From Oscheius dolichura (taxonomy: Eukaryota; Nematoda; Chromadorea; Rhabditida; Rhabditidae): a stretch of DNA of 64,000 bases. The first letter of the stretch is position 1, and each line of letters begins with the position of its first letter. The stretch is taken from positions 3,534,001 through 3,598,000 of the forward strand of contig OW051493.1 of NCBI GenBank assembly GCA_932521035.1, read 5' to 3'. Below, in pieces: positions 23,596-38,200 of the stretch. The translations under genes and the position numbers were made by a program. Below the pieces are notes generated by a model that made no database searches, had not been told where the DNA came from, and saw only the letters and a list, made by a program, of their open reading frames with translations.

Positions 23596-25468
23596 ATGTC
23601 GAGCACCTCGTGCGTGGAGCTCGTCCGCTCTATACTCCGCAACCACTGCGACGGCTTCCGTGTCGACTACGTCGAGGTTCGTTCCCCCTTACTGTAGCCC
23701 TCCCTTCTCTCTCGGGGATGTCCTCTCCCCACAGGTATTTGTCCTGATCAGTATTCCACCAAGCCGAATATAGATGAGTTTTTCATTTCTCCCCTCGAAA
23801 ACAGGGCGTCCCTGTCCCCCGGGAGACGAGATAAGACGACGAAGTTCAATTGTCAAAATGTTCCTCTCAGAGAGTTCTTTAAAACCAAATATTGACCGAG
23901 CCGTGTAAAAAGAACTGCTCGTAAGAGGTTTATCCGTCCCATTGACACGGCGCCTCGTCTTCTGCCTAGGTAAAAAGGGGGGAGATCAGTGTCCGCTGTG
24001 TTTATCCCCTCTTGTCGATGGCCATCCTCCTCCTCCTCCTCGTATAGAGAGGGTGCTCCAAAAATCCTCCATTGAAACACGATCCCCTCCCATAGATTGT
24101 GTGCATCTCCCGGCGATTACATATGTCGCCCCGGGAGGCAACACGACACCGTCGATCGCAATTGTTTCGCTCTTTTTCAGCTATTCCTCGACTTTGAAAA
24201 TGCCGTGCCGACGGAATCCGAGAGGCCCATGTTCGACGTGTGTGTTCAGGCTCTGTCAACATGTGACACAATACTCAACGATGCCAGGAATTACGGGAAA
24301 GGTTGGCCGGGAGGAGAGGACGACGTCAGGGGGAACTGTTCCAGGGGCGTCGGAGGAGGTCAGAGAGGCACTCCAGCACCCGGACGAGGAGGACACCGTC
24401 ACCCGGGCCAACGCCGTGGTGGAATACTACATACAGAGGATCAAGGGCTACTACCGGCTGGCACAGCAGCTCGAGAAGGTACTCCTCCCCCCTCTTCTCC
24501 CCGGCAGATCCCTGTGCCATTGCGCGATTCCCACGGCGAAAACAGAGAAATTAGACGGGCGCCTTTCCTCGTCCTTTTGAAACCGGCTCGCTTATTCTAA
24601 CTACCGGGGGGATTCCGCCCGACAAAGCGCATAATTCGACCGAGAGACAACGGCACACGGCCGAAAGGGGCCAACCAATCCATCAGACTCCTTTCAGCTG
24701 GTCACCGACCTGCTGTGGGACCTCTGCTCGGGGCCCCTTCCCCCGGAAGAGCAGCTGGACAACCGACAAGCCCTGGCCGGGCAACTGGCCCGCCTCGTCG
24801 ATTTTGTACTGGACTTCGACGCGGTCAAGGTGAATTCCGACTGGGGAGGATTAGAGACGAGAGATTCAGATGAGGACACCGGCTCTACAGAACGACTTCA
24901 GCTATTACCGACGGGCCATGGGAAAGGGCCAGGTGGAGGCGAACGAGATCGAGCTGGCCAACCAGATCTCACTCTTCCTGGCTGCTCCGACTCCCATGCT
25001 AGGCACCCTCTCCCAGGCATGTATCCAGTTCGTTCGGGACCATCCGGACCTGCCCCTCCACAACACCACCGACACCCTGGCCACCATCGTCAAGTAATCC
25101 CCTGTCCCCACCGGCCAACCTCTTCTCTTCAGCGTCTGCCGGTACATGGTATGCAACGCGGAGCCGTGTGCCCGTCTCTCCGACGACACTCGTCTCTTCT
25201 GTATCCGCGTGATGGTCGGCTGCATTATCCTCTACGACCACGTCGATGAACACGGCGCCTTCGTACGGTAATTGCTCGTCATAAATCTATGCAAATGACA
25301 TTATTCAGAGACGGCCCCATCAACATGAAAGCGGCCGTCAATGTAATCAAGGAGCACACGGCCCCGGAGACAGCAGAGGCCCTCCTCAACTCCCTCCGCT
25401 ATACCACCAAACACTTCAACCACGCCTCCACCCCGAAGTCCACCAAGGCCGTCCTCTCGCCGTTCTGA
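23596..25468 (+). CDS. CYRI (FAM49), Rac1-interacting protein
   Basis: CYFIP-related Rac1 interactor. It binds active Rac1 and opposes activation of the WAVE/SCAR complex, limiting lamellipodial actin. Exons reconstruct at 23596-23676, 24181-24301, about 24348-24478, about 24699-24829, about 24870-25093, about 25132-25269 and about 25309-25468. Family blocks: FLDFENAVPTESE, REALQHPDEED, QNDFSYYRRAMGKGQ (with the two adjacent arginines reported to contact Rac1), LANQISLF, PTPMLGTLSQA, CIRVMVGCIILYDHV, ending LLNSLRYTTKHFNHAS. The N-terminal exon is unusual. It reads MSSTSCVELVRSIL and replaces the usual MGNLL start, so the Gly2 myristoylation site is missing. A different first exon inside the roughly 500-nt first intron or further upstream remains possible. 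C-terminal call is firm; the start is not. Confidence 0.88.
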
Positions 25469-26016
25469 GTTCGACGCTGGCTATTCCATCACTTATCTTT
25501 CTTTTCCTGTGCAAAATCTCTTCCGGTGCGGACCAACCCTGATTTCCTTTCACGGTGAATCCTTTGTAAAAAAAAAACAATACGTAGTCATCATCAAGTT
25601 GTTCCTAGCAGATTCTAGTCCGTCACAGATTACCTCCCCGTGTAAATGTTGTGCCCTTTTTGCCCAGGCTCAAACTGAAAAGGCCTTTGCTTGTTGTCAA
25701 TCGTATCATTTTCCGTCACTTATAAATTCTATTTGGATCAGAAAAGACCAGCCTAGACAGTTACTATTTCATTCGGAAAACAGGGGCAGTTATCAACGGA
25801 AGACAGCAACAAAATAAAAAGATTATACATATTTATTTTACTCGTTCCCACAGACGACACACAAAGACAAGAATACAGCCAACATTCAAGCAGGCCGGAA
25901 AAGGAAATCACATAAACATAACACACAATTATCGTTTATCTACTTGGCTGATCTTGATAACATTGGAGGATGGAAGATTGCTCAATTTGAGCGGGACCAG
26001 CCCTCTTTTCAATAAT
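25469..26016. other. Convergent 3' UTR region
   Basis: Tail-to-tail region of CYRI (plus) and CDC42 (minus). Composition changes here from GC-rich to AT-rich. AATAAA-like signals on both strands lie around 25800-25840. No gene seen. Confidence 0.45.
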
Positions 26017-28537
<2,521 letters not shown>

Positions 28538-29153
28538 TCAGTAAGTGTATTCTGCTTTAAAATTCTTGGCCATGTTTCCATGCTGGTTGTTAGCCACACA
28601 GGCGTAGACTCCTTGATCTCCCATTGTAGCAGGGTCTAAAATTTCTCTTCCTTGGGGTTCTCTTTTTATTCTTACCAACTTCTAGCTTACTCCACAGCAT
28701 GTTATCGCTCATTTGCTTCTCGTAATACTGAAGAATAAGGATGATCACGATAAGGCAGAAAACTTACATGGATGTTTGGCTTTGGCTGCAATTCACTCCC
28801 TTCTTTGATCCATTTTATTGTCGGGCGAGGCTCTCCCTTCGCCTACAAATTGTTGCATCTTTTTCTCTTGTTGAACATACCTTGCAGATAAGTACGAGTT
28901 TATAACCCAGTCGGAATGTCTGACTGAAGTATGATCCCATGACAATCTGTGCGCTCTGTAATTTTTAGATTTTGCGGATCGCATTCTCCCAGACTCTATT
29001 GTCAGCCAGCTGCTGTTGAACCAAGGAGAATTCCGCGACTTGTGAAAACTGCAGGTTGCTTTTTCCCTTTCCCTTTTGGCCTCTTCTTCCTCCTTTTCCA
29101 TTTGCTTCATAAAACAAGATGACCAGTATCAAGAGGGTCAACAAATATCTCAT
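28538..29153 (-). CDS. Secreted single-Ig-domain protein (OIG-like)
   Basis: Small secreted protein with one immunoglobulin domain, of the type C. elegans uses at neuromuscular synapses (OIG/ZIG class). Five exons with matched phases: 29153-about 28990, about 28958-28881, about 28843-28769, about 28729-28677 and about 28633-28538. A signal peptide (MRYLLTLLILVILFYEANG) is followed by a basic KGGRRGQKGKGK stretch. The Ig domain then shows the first Cys in LVLICKAKGEP, the Trp in IKWIKEG and the second Cys in DQGVYACVANN. It ends NFKAEYTY. The basic stretch could bind heparan sulfate or be a processing site; this is inference. The family resemblance is best to OIG-4-like proteins, from memory. 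Total about 150 residues. Confidence 0.75.
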
Positions 29154-29602
29154 TCTCACTGAAAAACATGGGGAAATCTGTGATCAGAGTTGTCAATCAA
29201 AATAATCGCTGAAAACGATCAGGAGAAGGCGAGACTGGACGAAATTAGTGGCAGCTGTTTGCAGCTAACACATGTGGTGGGTATGAGACCGCAAGGTTTA
29301 TTGTGAAGAAAATAAATAGGGTTGAATGGAAGACGAACATCGGGTGGGCTGCCGAATTCTCTGAAGGGAATAGCACTTCAACAGCGATTCTCATCCACTC
29401 AGCGGCTAATTCGACATCCGAGGGACACAAGCATAGAATAAAGTTTTTCTTGATTCTTACCAATTCCTTCATTTTATTCCTCAACACATAACCTTTACAC
29501 TGCTAATAAAAAACGGAGAATGCAGTTCTTTATGATATAATTATTTTGGATGAGCACGGCTGGCGAGCACCCGTACGGGCCTGTTGTTCCTCCTTCGCCT
29601 CG
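29154..29602. other. Intergenic, possible small minus ORF
   Basis: A minus-strand frame (29245-29487) begins MLRNKMKELVRIKK and contains a hydrophobic C-terminal third. No homolog is recognised and there is no splice support. Treated as unproven. Confidence 0.25.
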
Positions 29603-29798
29603 ATGATTACCTTCCTCCTGCTGCTGTTTGGCCTTTTACTCGTTATTATAATTCTATCATCGACGGATAAAATTACGGTAAGCTAAAATTAAAGGAAATC
29701 AATGAAGACCGTAGGCCCTTTCGCCCACCCAGAAACCAGAGGAACGTCTCTTCTTCAAACTGCTGAAGGAGGTCAACAACATTGAAATCAAGCGATAA
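29603..29798 (+). CDS. 46-residue single-pass membrane micropeptide
   Basis: Two exons (29603-29677 and 29733-29798) with a canonical GTAAGC donor and a CCCAG acceptor encode a 46-residue peptide. Residues 1-20 are almost pure hydrophobic (MITFLLLLFGLLLVIIIL). A short polar tail follows, containing KPEERLFFKLLKEVNNIEIKR split around the splice (ITK|PEERLF). The start ATG overlaps the stop of a short upstream frame (CGATGATT), and the in-frame codons before it are also open for about 80 nt. It sits tail-to-tail with the doublecortin gene, 68 nt away. It could be a small integral membrane protein or a signal anchor. No family recognised. Confidence 0.45.
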
Positions 29799-29866
29799 TT
29801 ATAAACTATTTTTGAAGCAAATATTTCGGTTGAAAGACTGAAAACAAGGCGCAAGGATGAAAGAAA

Positions 29867-31665
29867 TCAGTCGAAGTCGGGGTCAAAGGCCCGCGCCTCC
29901 CACAGGTATGTCTTGTAGCTTGCAGAAGAGTTGACCACGTCTCGCACAGGCTAGAATACTTTCTTCACTTTATAAAGACCCCGCTTACATGATTTTCATC
30001 ATCAGAAAACTGTCTGACAATCCGTCGCTCGCTCCTCTCGAATATCTTCTCCACTCCTCGTTGTTTCCGTGGAGGCGGCTCTTTTCTTCTCTCAAACCGC
30101 TGGTTATCGTCCAAATCCACGTCGAAACTTCCTGAAATCTGGTTATAAATCGGGGAAGGAGGAGGCATACGGTCATTTGACCAGTGGACAGAATGCTGGG
30201 AGCCGTCTCCCCGAGGGGGAGCAGGAGTCGTCTTCTCGTTCATCACTGAAGTAATCACTATCTTTGGAAATAAACCCAAGCCTACAATTGGAGGTCGACC
30301 GGCTGGGGGGCATCAGAATGGGTATCACTATATGTTCCCTCGGCTCCCCCGGACCTCCATTTTCTTCCTGTTTATCCTCCGTCCCTTTCTCCACCTTCGC
30401 CGGTTCATTTCTCCTTTCCAGCTCCTTGGATAATACTCCCTCCGCGGGGCAGGGGGCTTCCACTGCTACCTCAAGGAGTCTTTCCTCTTTTTTTACCGTT
30501 TCGCCCATCAATTCCCCTGTCTCGTTCGATTTCTGCTGGTCGTCCAGTGGAGGAAGAGAGCAGCCAGAAGAGACCTTCTCTTTTGCTTCCAAAGGCTCGT
30601 CGAGGCCGACCAGCTTCGGCAAGTGTATTTCATCTGAACTGTCTTGTACAGTAACCCTGCTGACCGACTTTTGGTCTGTTCCTTGCCGTCCTCATTATTC
30701 CAGACGGGTCTGCCCACCGTGTTCAACTTCTCCAAACTTCTCCCCAACTGAAAATTCTCTTCTTTCTCTTTCTAACCAGTATGCCTCCAGCGGCCTTTGG
30801 CCGCGTTTGGATTACAAATTTGACAGTCGAAAAAGATTTGACCGTCGGATAAGGTCAAACGGTCGAAACTTTCTGCTTCTCTCTCATTTGACCTGTCAAT
30901 CCGTACAGACGACAGGTCTTGCAGACAAACAGACAGACAGAGATCTGCCTATTATTAGGGTAGGCTAAACCGACCTTTTCAGCATGAGCATGAGAATGAA
31001 TATGAAGGGCTGAATTGCTCGGACTGTGAGCGAGGATAGAATCCAATGGATACGGAAGCCCTAGACACTCAATTCTGTATCCGAATAGAATAACCAACCT
31101 GTACAGCTACCGTATCCCTCATGTTTCAGGTAAATGTCCATCGTCTCCGCCGAATTCAAGAAAACGGGCGGGTTTTCGTCCAAATGTAGGGTGGCTTTCC
31201 ATTTCTATAAATATTTGAAGTATTGAAGAATAAGAACACACCTTGTCTTCCCTTCTGTCTGGCCTGTACCGCCCGTATTCACATGGGATGAAGGCGGCCC
31301 TCTCCACGGCGACATACTCCCCTTTCCACTGGAGATCTTCGAACTGGAAACATAACAGAATGGTGTATAAATGCCTACGTGGTCTATTCTCTCGCCGTGT
31401 ACCGTATACAGCCGGTTGACAGCCGTCGTCGTATCGAGCCGTTTGGTCAAGGCGTCGAGGAAGACGATCCAATGTTTGAACTCTCTCCGCGTGACAATGA
31501 TCTCCTTGCCGAGATCATTTTCATCTCCATTCCGATAGACTCTAATCTGAAACGGAAGGATGCTCTGAGGGGACAATAAGGAGAGACCTTGATGGGCCGA
31601 AAATCATAAGGAACGTGGAGGACCGGCAAGTGGACGTCGAACTCTTCAGGCGCCTCCTCGTCCAT
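29867..31665 (-). CDS. Doublecortin (DCX) domain protein
   Basis: Microtubule-associated protein with one N-terminal doublecortin domain. The start ATG at 31665 is preceded two codons upstream by an in-frame TGA and by a TTTTAG acceptor, which fits trans-splicing. Exons: 31665-31588 (MDEEAPEEFDVHLPVLHVPY), about 31547-31383, about 31342-31242, about 31205-31095, about 30747-30290, about 30250-29991 and about 29950-29867. DCX hallmarks are IRVYRNGDENDLGKEI, the WIVFLDALTKRL core, VNRLYTVHGERI and GEYVAVERAAFIP. After it come an unrecognised KWKATLHLDENPP segment and a long acidic, Ser/Glu/Pro-rich disordered part. A basic stretch (RRKEPPPRKQRG) and the ending YLWEARAFDPDFD follow. Only one DCX repeat is seen. 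Some 3' joins are by inference, since frames shift between exons. Confidence 0.75.
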
Positions 31666-31954
31666 TCACATCTAAAAGTACAAGGCCTAAAAGGCGGAAA
31701 ATAGATTGTAACGTATACTGGACGGATGTCAAACGGAGCCAGATTGTAACGGACTCCGGTTGAGTGTATAAGAAAATTGGGCAGCGACCGGGGCAATTAC
31801 CCATCGATTTCAGGGCAGGTAAACAACAAAGGTGGACTGCCAAAAAAAGACTTCTGACTATTTTCAGGTACACTTTCAGGTCCTCAGGTTTTCAGGTAAA
31901 TTAGAAGTTGTAAGAATGTTCCAGATCACAATTATTCCTCCCGATCTTCCTGCT

Positions 31955-32013
31955 GTCGTCCTCCCAACTTACGGGATACCTGGTCATCCTCCTCCCAGTT
32001 TACGGGATACCTG
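31955..32013. repeat. Two-copy tandem repeat (~30 bp)
   Basis: Two adjacent units share CTCCCA..TTACGGGATACCTG with small differences. The repeat lies at the 3' edge of the possible exon at 32016-32146. Confidence 0.6.
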
Positions 32014-32015
32014 AC

Positions 32016-32146
32016 CGAAGGCCCAAATCGCCTCCTAAAACATATGGCTTCCTTGACTCTTGGAAAAGTGCCGCCTGAGACTCCAAGGACGTTTTTGTGA
32101 CATCTGACATACTGAATATATCCTCGAGAATGGTGTTTCCCTCCAC
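32016..32146 (-). CDS. Unassigned exon-like segment
   Basis: A minus-strand segment bounded by TTCTCAG| and CG|GTCAGG encodes an acidic stretch (VEGNTILEDIFSMSDVTK... ending VLGGDLGLR) with clear coding character. Another possible exon (MNAGFFVGGEDFPRR) lies just upstream near 32325-32260, and a third (NFLIHSTGVRYNLAPFDIRP) at about 31775-31690. They may form a separate small gene or 5' exons of the doublecortin gene. The in-frame TGA before 31665 argues against the latter. Function unknown. Confidence 0.35.
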
Positions 32147-33485
32147 CTGAGAATAATTCAAGAGTTAACGAGAGTGGAACAGGTGCAGACAAGGACTGTT
32201 CCCAGGTAGAGCTAGGCGGAACGGGGACAGCTGCGACGTATCATACAGTAACCAACTCTATTTTCAGCTTGGGTCGTCTTTTGGTATCAACCTCCGTGGG
32301 AAATCCTCTCCCCCGACGAAGAAGCCGGCATTCATTTCAGCACCCTGAAGATGCAGTGGGAAAATGGCAGCAATCGATCCAGTTCACCGTCTCCAAGGAC
32401 TATTTTATTTCTCACAAGGGAACTTTTTTACCTTAATACGACTTCCTGAGACGAGGGTGGTGTCATTCGAAAGAGCATCAAAAGTTATGCCGATGAGTAA
32501 TTTTGTAGCGGCTAACTGCCGACGGCACGTCCGTGACAGCGAGGTAAAGTTTATATAGTCAAGCGATTTTATTTGTCTTGTCATTTTACAAACATCCACT
32601 AAAAAACATGAAAGTGTGGCGCATCTTACCCCGAGAATATTGAGGTTTCGACCATTTTGAACCGGCCATGTAAATTGGGTAGATCTTGAGGAAAATGAGG
32701 GAAATTGGATTCTTTTCGGCGCCATTCTACGGGGGACGATGGCAGTATGTTTAGCACAGGAACACGGTTGTCGGTTTCTTTTTCCTCCGTAAAAGCTATT
32801 TTTGTTAAGTGATCCTATACTTCTTGACCGGACTGTAGGGGGGCTCCTAAGTTCGTGGAATGCCTCGCCATTTTTGACGGGAATGGGCTATCTCAAAATG
32901 GTTTGCTGATCCCATTGTTTCTTTCACGGAGAGCGATGGTGAGGCATTCCACGAACTTCTCGCCTTGGTGCCCGATAACAGGAAATTACCCTTAAATCGC
33001 TTGAAGCTCATGAATGAAACGTTAGAAACGACAAGTTAATAAAGCTGTCTCGTGTGCCCGATAGAAAAGTTTGACAATTGACATGGTGAAGGTCTGCCGA
33101 GCCGAAATTCTCAGAAGTCATGATCGGCAAGTGTTTGTGATGTCTTTCGTCTCTCATGTGTAATTCTGATGGATTCCTTTCAATTGCACCTCATTGGTTC
33201 CTCGATTAAGTCGCCTCGCTGCCACAAGAAGTCTACTGATTACCTCCAATTCGCTGCTTTCTGTGCTTAGTTCTACAACATAGCATGTTGCTTCCTGTTT
33301 TGTTTACAAACGGTTCGTGTTGTTTCTACTTCAAGAAAACATTAGATAGACAACTGGTAGCTGGCGACGATCGCGTTCCACCACCGCCGGAGGGTTTCCG
33401 TCTCGCTAAACCAGATTATAAGTCAGCTGGAGACACAGTGGTATGGAATGTTTTATTACAGTCAGCTGTCTGTCTGTGGCTCTTC
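32147..33485. other. Intergenic region with hairpin
   Basis: Apart from the possible exon near 32.3 kb I see no supported gene. A 107-codon frame at 32405-32725 (minus) starts MAPKRIQFPSFSSRS, but its second half has no coding character. An inverted repeat at 32849-32958 is listed separately. Confidence 0.35.
32849..32958. repeat. 23-bp inverted repeat, hairpin
   Basis: AAGTTCGTGGAATGCCTCGC at 32849 pairs with its reverse complement ending at 32958. The arms are 23 bp with one mismatch (a possible G:U) and the spacer is 64 nt. It could be a small foldback element or a structured RNA. No TIR-type flanks were recognised. Confidence 0.7.
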
Positions 33486-34644
33486 TTAATAACCGGGGGC
33501 CGTACGGGGAGGAGGACAGTGGTCGCAGCCGCCTGAATATATCTCGGTTTTGGAAGATCGCTATGTGGGGATTACCTCCGCTTCCTGGTGCTCCGGCATC
33601 TCCTGGGCTTCCAGGGGCTCCGGGGTTTCCTGGCGCTCCGTCCGGTCCAGCGTCTCCCGGGGGTCCGGGCGGGCCAGGTTGGGAGTTTCCGGGGGCTCCA
33701 GGGTTTCCAGCCGGTCCAGGAGGGCCTGCAGGGCCGGGAGGTCCAGCAGGGCCGGGCGTGCCGGGCACTTCAGTGACTTGTCCGGGAGCTCCGGGCTGTC
33801 CGGGGTTGCCTGGCTGAAATTTTACAGTTCGAAGAATTCTTTCCTCACAAAGAGTACAGTAATCGGGAAAAAGAAAGTACCTGTCCATCTTGTCCAGCAG
33901 GTCCAGGGGGTCCAGGAGGACCGGGAGGTCCGGGCTGAGCCGGCCCAGCGTTCTGCCCGGGTGCTCCGGGGTTTCCAGGGGGTCCGGGAGGTCCGGCATT
34001 TCCAGCAGGTCCGGCCGGGCCAGGCGGGCAGTCAAAGCAGAAGTCGGCGGCTGATGGCTGAGCTCCTGCGGCGGCGTCGGGCCCTGGCTGTCCAGGGGAT
34101 CCGGCCTGGCCATCCTGTCCAGGGTTTCCGTCTCTTCCAGGAGGTCCTGGTGGCCCGGCAGCTCCGATGCCGCAAGAGCAGCAGCTTCCACCACCTCCTC
34201 CTCCACCGCCAGAGGGTGCCTCATAGCCGCCTCCCCCTCCTCCTCCGGTAGCATAGCCGCCAGCTCGTGCTCGGATGGCGTGTCGTCCGGCGGCTCCCCA
34301 CCTGTCCCAGGCAGTTTGCCGCTTCACACGACCGTCTACTCCCTTGAGGGTCTCGAAACGATGAAACTCGTCCCAGAGGCCATCAGTTCGGTGGCGACAG
34401 AAATCAACCTGAACCAGGGCAATCTAGACAGCGGAGGAAAGTAGGTACCTCATTCTGGAGGGAGGACTGCACATGCTGCATGTAGTTGTAAAGCATGGGG
34501 ACGGCCACAATGGCTGTGAGGGTAGCTACCTGGAGGGAGGACGCGGTAATTGTGGGCAGGGACACTCACCGTGGAAATGGAGATACCGAAGAAAGCCAGC
34601 CTTTTCAGGCTTTCGGCCTCATAGACTTTCTGTTTTTCGTCCAT
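33486..34644 (-). CDS. Nematode cuticle collagen
   Basis: Structural collagen of the cuticle. Five exons: 34644-34570, 34529-34449, about 34427-33882, about 33815-33577 and about 33532-33486. The N-terminal part has the family pattern. [17 protein letters not shown] leads into a membrane segment ([15 protein letters not shown]), and DGRVKR is the subtilisin-like cleavage site. A Gly-rich stretch with CCSCG follows, then Gly-X-Y blocks interrupted by a FCFDCP cysteine knot. The second triple-helical block (starting [12 protein letters not shown]) is followed by the final exon, which gives [15 protein letters not shown]. This classical C-terminus appears only if the 43-nt GTAATCC...TTCAG intron is removed. 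About 310 residues. Expression is expected in hypodermis around moults. Confidence 0.93.
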
Positions 34645-35259
34645 TACCTGAATTGTTTAAATTGGAAGGAGAATTGGACGGGACAGGAAGAGATGGGTAA
34701 GAGACAAAGAGAAATTAGTGACTAAACAAAGATGGTGGGATCGACCAAGTCCGTGACTAGTATCCCGTTACTGCGCTTTATATTCTGTCAAAAAGACCGG
34801 TTCATATCTCCGCCCAAGTATGGCAGGTGTACTGTACGGGGGGAAGGAAGGGGAAACCGGCTACGGTACTCGGCAGATACAGCGGAGATTTGGGATATAA
34901 CTTGTATCTTTTAGAAGAAGCAGATCGAAGATCTGCGAAAAGACATAAATAACAGCGTAATGCCGTTGATCCAATGGAATTCATAGAAAAGTCTCATTAC
35001 CAACCAACATCCGAACTACTTCACCCAAGTTTTTGCACTGCGAATAAAGAAAATGACTATTTTAATAGAAATCATTTATTATTCTGACCTGATGGCCGTA
35101 AGTCGAGATCACATCAATAAAAAAAATTATTAGAATATTACAACATACAATTCACAAATGACTAGCATACAGATACATTTTAATTACAGTTTGAGGTAGG
35201 GATAATAGTGAAATTTACTTTTAGCAAGCACCGAAACAAACCCGTTATTATTATTATAC
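34645..35259. other. Collagen 5' flank / SCC-2 3' flank
   Basis: Intergenic DNA, GC-rich then AT-rich. It should hold the collagen promoter (right of 34644 on the minus strand) and the SCC-2 3' UTR; an AATAAA on the minus strand lies near 35070. No gene. Confidence 0.45.
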
Positions 35260-38200
35260 TTACTCGTCCATTTCTGCTATAGAATCTTCTTGTGGTGTGT
35301 CCCCATCATCATCGTCTTCCTGTATTAATACTTATAAATAACAATCTTTTTTAAAAACCTCGCGTTCATTAACTCCAACAGTTTCGCCGCCTTCTTCATA
35401 TTCTTCCTCTTCTTCTAACCTATCTAGAGACAGCAACATTTTTCGGAAGCTACATATCTTATGTGCAAGAGCCGTGTAGCCGTGCAATGTATTACGTTGC
35501 GCAATGACCTATAACATCATATATTTAAAAAACACAGGGATTTACATCTTGCTTCAATTCTTCAAGAGCTGATAAAGGTTGGAACATCACGATGTTTTTT
35601 CTTACAACTGCTTTTTCATAAACTTTGGCAGCCTCCGATGGAGAATATTCTTGTACTTTCCTAAATTAGACGTACAAAGAGTTATATTTTTCACATACGC
35701 ATCAGTAAAACCATATAATTTCATTAAAAAATTCTTGAGATAAAGTAAAATAAAACAAGCTTGACTGTTCAACATTAATTTGAACAAAGGAGTTTTATCT
35801 TCAGGGAAGCGGCCTAAACAAATATCGCGATTTTTTGTCAAATTTTTTTAGTCAAACTTACGAAATAAGCATTCGGCCTCAAAAAGAGTATCATCATCTT
35901 CTGGTGGCATATTTGCTGGAGTTGACAGATGTTCTTTGAACTGATTAATAATAGCCTGGCCGGATAACGAAATGATTCCGTCAATTTGACGAATAGCGTA
36001 AAGAGGTTCGTCCAAAACCTATAGAAATATATCATAAGATTTCAAAAAAAACCCTTGAATATACCTGGTAAGGAAACATGGCTATGTTATCTGCTACAAA
36101 AATCCATTCTTCTAAACTAAGCTTTTCCCTTGAATCCTCACTGAATAGACGAAGTATACTGTTAAGAAAAGAGCGTCTAAAGCTTCTGTTGCCTCTTAGG
36201 CTGGTATATAGGCCGCTAAGAATGGCTTGCCCATCATTCGTCATACGTGGCAGCCCTGTAGCATCATGCCCACGACCTTAAAAAATAAAATATATTGGGA
36301 AGCCTAATTAATTACTTTGTGTAATAACAGAAGCATCACACGCACGAATTCCGCGAACCACATATGTGTTAGCAAGTTTAATCCTTTCATTGAGTCTAAA
36401 TGCAAGCCGAATACCGGCTATTGCCTTGCTTTGAACCATTCCGGCATATTTTGTATCGATCTCCTTCAGTAGATGCTCTACTTTGATTCGAATGGACTGA
36501 ACAGGGTCGGTAGTCATTGCGATTAGCATCGGAATAGATGACCCTGGGGTTACAAGTCCTTGATTTAGAGTGAGACAAGTGACCTATATGTTTAAGATAA
36601 ACTATGCAATAAAAGCCAAATAACCTGGACAGCTGCACTTCGTACAATTTCATTAGGATGAACATAGCATTTGAGCACGTCTGGCCAGTAAATTTGAATA
36701 ACTGCAGAACTCAAACCGGATCCCGTTTGGTCCATTTCTTTCAAATTTTGCTGATCTTTTGATTTATCCCCTAAAGGATATTATGCAACAGATTAAAAAC
36801 AAACTTACAATCTTGATCGCTCTTGATAGCCTTCTTGTCTTCATTAGCCAAAAATATTTCAAGATTCTTTAATGACTGAATTTTTAAATCAAGGTGTTGT
36901 CCTGGTGCAGCTCTTAACACCACCACATACATGTTCCGAACATGTTCACTAGCAAGGTAAGCAGGATACTGCGCACATAGATGTCCTAAAAGACTGTACG
37001 CAAAGTAGTTAAACAACATACCGATTGATGTAATGGCTTGTTGTTTAAGATGTGGATTATTATATCGAGAGAACCAGAGCAATAAGGTGAAGACATTATC
37101 TCTATACCGCCTGTATTCGGGAGCTTCTTCTTCAGGAAGTTCAATGGTTTCTCCACCAGCCATCAATCCTTCAGGACGTGCAACTGTCGTAGCAACTAGT
37201 GCCTTTGCAGCATCGAAATCACCTTCTAACATTTTGTCAAAATTGAAGTAACGTGCAAGTAATCCAATCGTAAAAACATATCTTTAACGTTGTGTAATTA
37301 GGAATAAAGCTATAAATACCTTCTCATGGCCGGAAGCATGGCTTCATTAAAAACATAACCTTCAACATTTTCTACTTTATGTTTGAATCCGTTGAGGTTC
37401 TTTAGGCACTGAACAAATTTCGGGGCCATAGCTGTTATTTGACGTGGAAATTTGTGCCACACAGCTGATGCACATCGGATCGCCGATTCTACAATTACCA
37501 TACCGCTATTGCCAACAAGATTAGCTAAGCATTCATCGAGCCTAAACAGTGCGTACTTTCTTACTATGCTCAACCAACCCTTGGAGGAATGAATCACTCG
37601 GATGATTCGTCAAAGGAACAACACGCTCCAGCATATTAATAACTTCGTTAAGAACTTGCTTTTCGGCGGTCCCTTGGGCTGTCATGGAGAGGTACGGCTG
37701 AAGAGTTTCCGCATGTTTAATTAGCAGCTCCGGGCGGACCTTAAGCAATTATAACATTAGAAAAAATATCAGTAGCTTACTTTACTAAAAATACTCAGAG
37801 TTGTCAAGCAAGCTAAAAGGCGGTCTTGATTTGTTTTTTGCAGCTGTGCTCCTGACAATTCTCCTCCATTCAGTTGAGCATTAACTTCTTCTATATCGGC
37901 CGCCATGTTCCTTTCCAGGATCAGTATATTATCGACCAAAGAGTCGACTATTTCCCTGCTGGCCATAATCACAGACTTATCCTCTTGTTTTAATATCGAT
38001 TGAAGAAGCTGCTCCATGAAATCCAAAGTCTGCTCGCTAGCACACAATTGCGCAACTGCTGTCATTTGAATAACCTAGCAGTTGATGATAGTGGTAAAAC
38101 ACCTAACAACATACCTTTTTAATCAGTATCTCGTGCCTATCTTTACATGGTTGAAACCAAAGAGTTGAAAATGTTTCCTGGACCAGCTTCTTTACACCGT

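Noticed and set aside
32630..32725. VQNGRNLNILG resembling the dehydroquinase motif NGPNLNLLG
   Set aside because: The next conserved residues are absent and the following sequence has no coding character.
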